From assembly GCF_037039395.1 (NCBI RefSeq), contig NZ_CP146241.1, positions 372,001 to 436,000 on the forward strand: a DNA stretch of 64,000 nucleotides, in the 5' to 3' direction. Below, one piece after another: positions 62,735 through 64,000 of the stretch (positions are counted from its first letter, which is position 1; the number at the start of each line of letters is the position of its first letter). Origin of the DNA: Agrobacterium vitis (lineage in GTDB: Bacteria; Pseudomonadota; Alphaproteobacteria; Rhizobiales; Rhizobiaceae). Below the pieces are notes generated by a model that saw nothing but the letters and a program-made list of their open reading frames with translations, was not told the DNA's origin and made no database searches. The translations under genes were made by a program, and so were the position numbers.

Positions 62735-63763
62735 CTAGTGGATGGAATCTAACGCTTGGTGCCCGCGTTTAACGGCGGCGATGATTTTGTCGGGATCGGC
62801 GGTCCAAGTGAAGGGCCTTGGCTTTTTGTTGTGCTCAACGAGGAAACGGTTGATGGCGGCCTGGAGATCGACGACGGAATGGAAAACGCCGCGTTTCAGA
62901 CGCCGCTTCGACAGCCTGGCGAAGAAACCCTCCACCGCGTTGAGCCATGAGCTTGAAGTCGGAGTGAAGTGGAAGGTGAAACGCTCGTGACGGTCGAGCC
63001 AGGCTCTCACCTTGGGATGCTTGTGGGCAGCATAGTTGTCGAGGATGACGTGGACGGCCTTGTCGTCCGGCACCTGGGCGTTAATGGCGTTGAGGAAGCG
63101 GATGAACTCCTGATGACGATGACGCTGCATGTTGCGGCCGATGACGGTGCCGTCGAGCACGTTGAGGGCGGCAAACAGCGTGGTTGTGCCGTGCCGCTTG
63201 TAGTCGTGGGTCATGGTGCCGAGCCGACCCTTCTTCATCGGCAGGCCCGGCTGGGTGCGGTCGAGCGCCTGGATTTGGCTTTTCTCATCGACCGACAACA
63301 CGACGGCGTGGGCTGGCGGATCAACATAGAGGCCGACAACGTCTCGCAGCTTGTCGACGAATTTCGGGTCGTTGGACAATTTGAACTGCCGCCACCGATG
63401 AGGTGCGAGGCCATGCGCTTTCCAGATACGCCTGACTGCGCTGGCGCTGATGCCGGCGGCCGTCGCCATCATGTCGGCCGTCCAGTGCGTCGTCTCGCCC
63501 GGCGGATCAGCCAGCGTCAGGGCCACCACACGCTCGGCGACATCGGGTCCGAGCCGCACAATACGCGACGGCCGCGTCTTGTCGCGCAGGAGACCCTCGA
63601 CGCCTTCTGTGGCGAAGCGCTCTTGCCAGCGCCATACGCAGGTCTTCGATTTGCCGGTCTGGCGCATAATCTCGACAGTCCCGACGCCATCGGCACTCAG
63701 CAGGATGATCTCGGCCCGCCAGACGTGCTTTTGGGGCGCATTGCGATCCCTGGTCAAGGCCAT
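62735..63763 (-). CDS. IS630-family transposase
   Basis: Starting at MALTRDRNAPQKHVWRAEIILLSADG (63763; an upstream frame to 63868 is unlikely) the protein is 342 residues. The helix-turn-helix GVGTVEIMRQTGKSKTCVWRWQERF is followed by a second DNA-binding segment (GISASAVRRIWKAHGLAPHRWRQFKLS). The DDE core follows: VVLSVDEKSQIQALDRTQPGLP (D), VHVILDNYAAHKHPKVRAWL (D) and SSSWLNAVEGFFARLSKRRLKRGVF (E). It appears intact. IS630 elements insert at TA. The coding strand is opposite to the neighbouring IS91 copy. Confidence 0.93.
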   Translation of the reverse strand: MALTRDRNAPQKHVWRAEIILLSADGVGTVEIMRQTGKSKTCVWRWQERFATEGVEGLLRDKTRPSRIVRLGPDVAERVVALTLADPPGETTHWTADMMATAAGISASAVRRIWKAHGLAPHRWRQFKLSNDPKFVDKLRDVVGLYVDPPAHAVVLSVDEKSQIQALDRTQPGLPMKKGRLGTMTHDYKRHGTTTLFAALNVLDGTVIGRNMQRHRHQEFIRFLNAINAQVPDDKAVHVILDNYAAHKHPKVRAWLDRHERFTFHFTPTSSSWLNAVEGFFARLSKRRLKRGVFHSVVDLQAAINRFLVEHNKKPRPFTWTADPDKIIAAVKRGHQALDSIH

Positions 63764-63931
63764 CAGGCGTTGGTGAAAGAACGGATGCCGCAAGAATGCA
63801 GCGCTTGATGTGAGAATGGAGCATTTTATCCTCTGGAGTTTTGTTATCGTTGGGTCCCAGGCGTGCATTCATATGGGATCCCACTTTTATACAAAGGAAT
63901 TTTGGTGATGCAAGCGCGATGTTTCGATCAT

Positions 63932-64000
63932 TCAGTAATTTGAGAGAACGCCTTGCCTGACCACCTCGAGATGATCGATCATCGCCAGCCGGGCTGCATC
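63932..64000 (-). CDS. C-terminal end of a gene running off the window, possibly a GntR-family regulator
   Basis: The last 22 codons on the minus strand read DAARLAMIDHLEVVRQGVLSNY-stop. The A-R-x-A-M-x-x-H-L pattern is like the last helix of the FCD ligand-binding domain of GntR-type regulators. This is only a hint because the rest lies outside the window. Confidence 0.35.
   Translation of the reverse strand, partial: DAARLAMIDHLEVVRQGVLSNY

Overview
The window looks like part of a tumour-inducing (Ti) or related opine plasmid from the Agrobacterium/Allorhizobium group, most like A. vitis plasmids. The reasons are two good 25-bp T-DNA borders, a recognisable oncogene 6b, two further small proteins of the same (PLAST) family, an opine synthase with a plant-style TATA box, an iaaM-iaaH auxin pair, and an opine-type uptake and oxidation operon under a LysR regulator. 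No replication, conjugation or vir genes are visible. About half of the window is insertion sequence (IS) DNA, and most of those elements are broken.

Layout. (1) 1-6361 is a defence-like island: two unrecognised genes (134-1691), a type IV AbiE toxin-antitoxin pair with twin palindromic operators (1711-3719), and an ABC-three-component-like operon (3912-6361) whose ATPase has lost one A in an A-run and is cut off by a Tn3-family transposon. (2) 6362-14440 holds that transposon (tnpA with an amber codon) next to a second Tn3-family element (tnpA truncated; tnpR and a passenger gene intact). (3) 15325-18906 is an IS5-like element that has removed the 5' part of iaaM, followed by intact iaaH. 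The pair is arranged as a bacterial operon, as in Pseudomonas savastanoi, not divergently as in T-DNA. (4) 19003-22540 is a nest of IS630, IS66, IS5 and group II intron remnants. (5) 22576-33439 is the opine region: a translationally coupled run of FAD oxidase, 2Fe-2S protein, FAD oxidase, unknown protein, two Dpp-type permeases and a fused double ATPase, then an opine dehydrogenase. A divergent LysR gene and a separate lipoprotein binding protein complete it. (6) 33681-40545 is IS91 copy A, an IS4-family element, IS66, a group II intron 3' half, an IS5 fragment and IS110.

(7) 40972-59120 is a T-DNA bounded by borders in direct orientation. It carries an opine synthase split by an IS5 copy, two PLAST genes, 6b, an unrecognised membrane protein truncated by IS66, and IS21, IS66, ISNCY, IS630 and IS5 elements. 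The left border is one arm of a ~40-bp inverted repeat later split by IS21. The right border runs into six perfect copies of an 8-bp repeat, which resembles a transfer-stimulator array. (8) 59174-64000 contains an IS4 relic, IS91 copy B inverted relative to copy A, a decayed IS5-type element, an IS630 element and a gene tail at the edge.

How it fits together. A working plasmid of this kind would make the plant cell produce an opine (opine synthase) and grow (6b and PLAST genes), while the bacterium imports and oxidises the opine through the 23.8-33.4 kb operon and makes auxin itself with iaaMH. Here the opine synthase and iaaM are broken, so the plasmid is probably attenuated. All family names come from reading the sequence; no database search was run.
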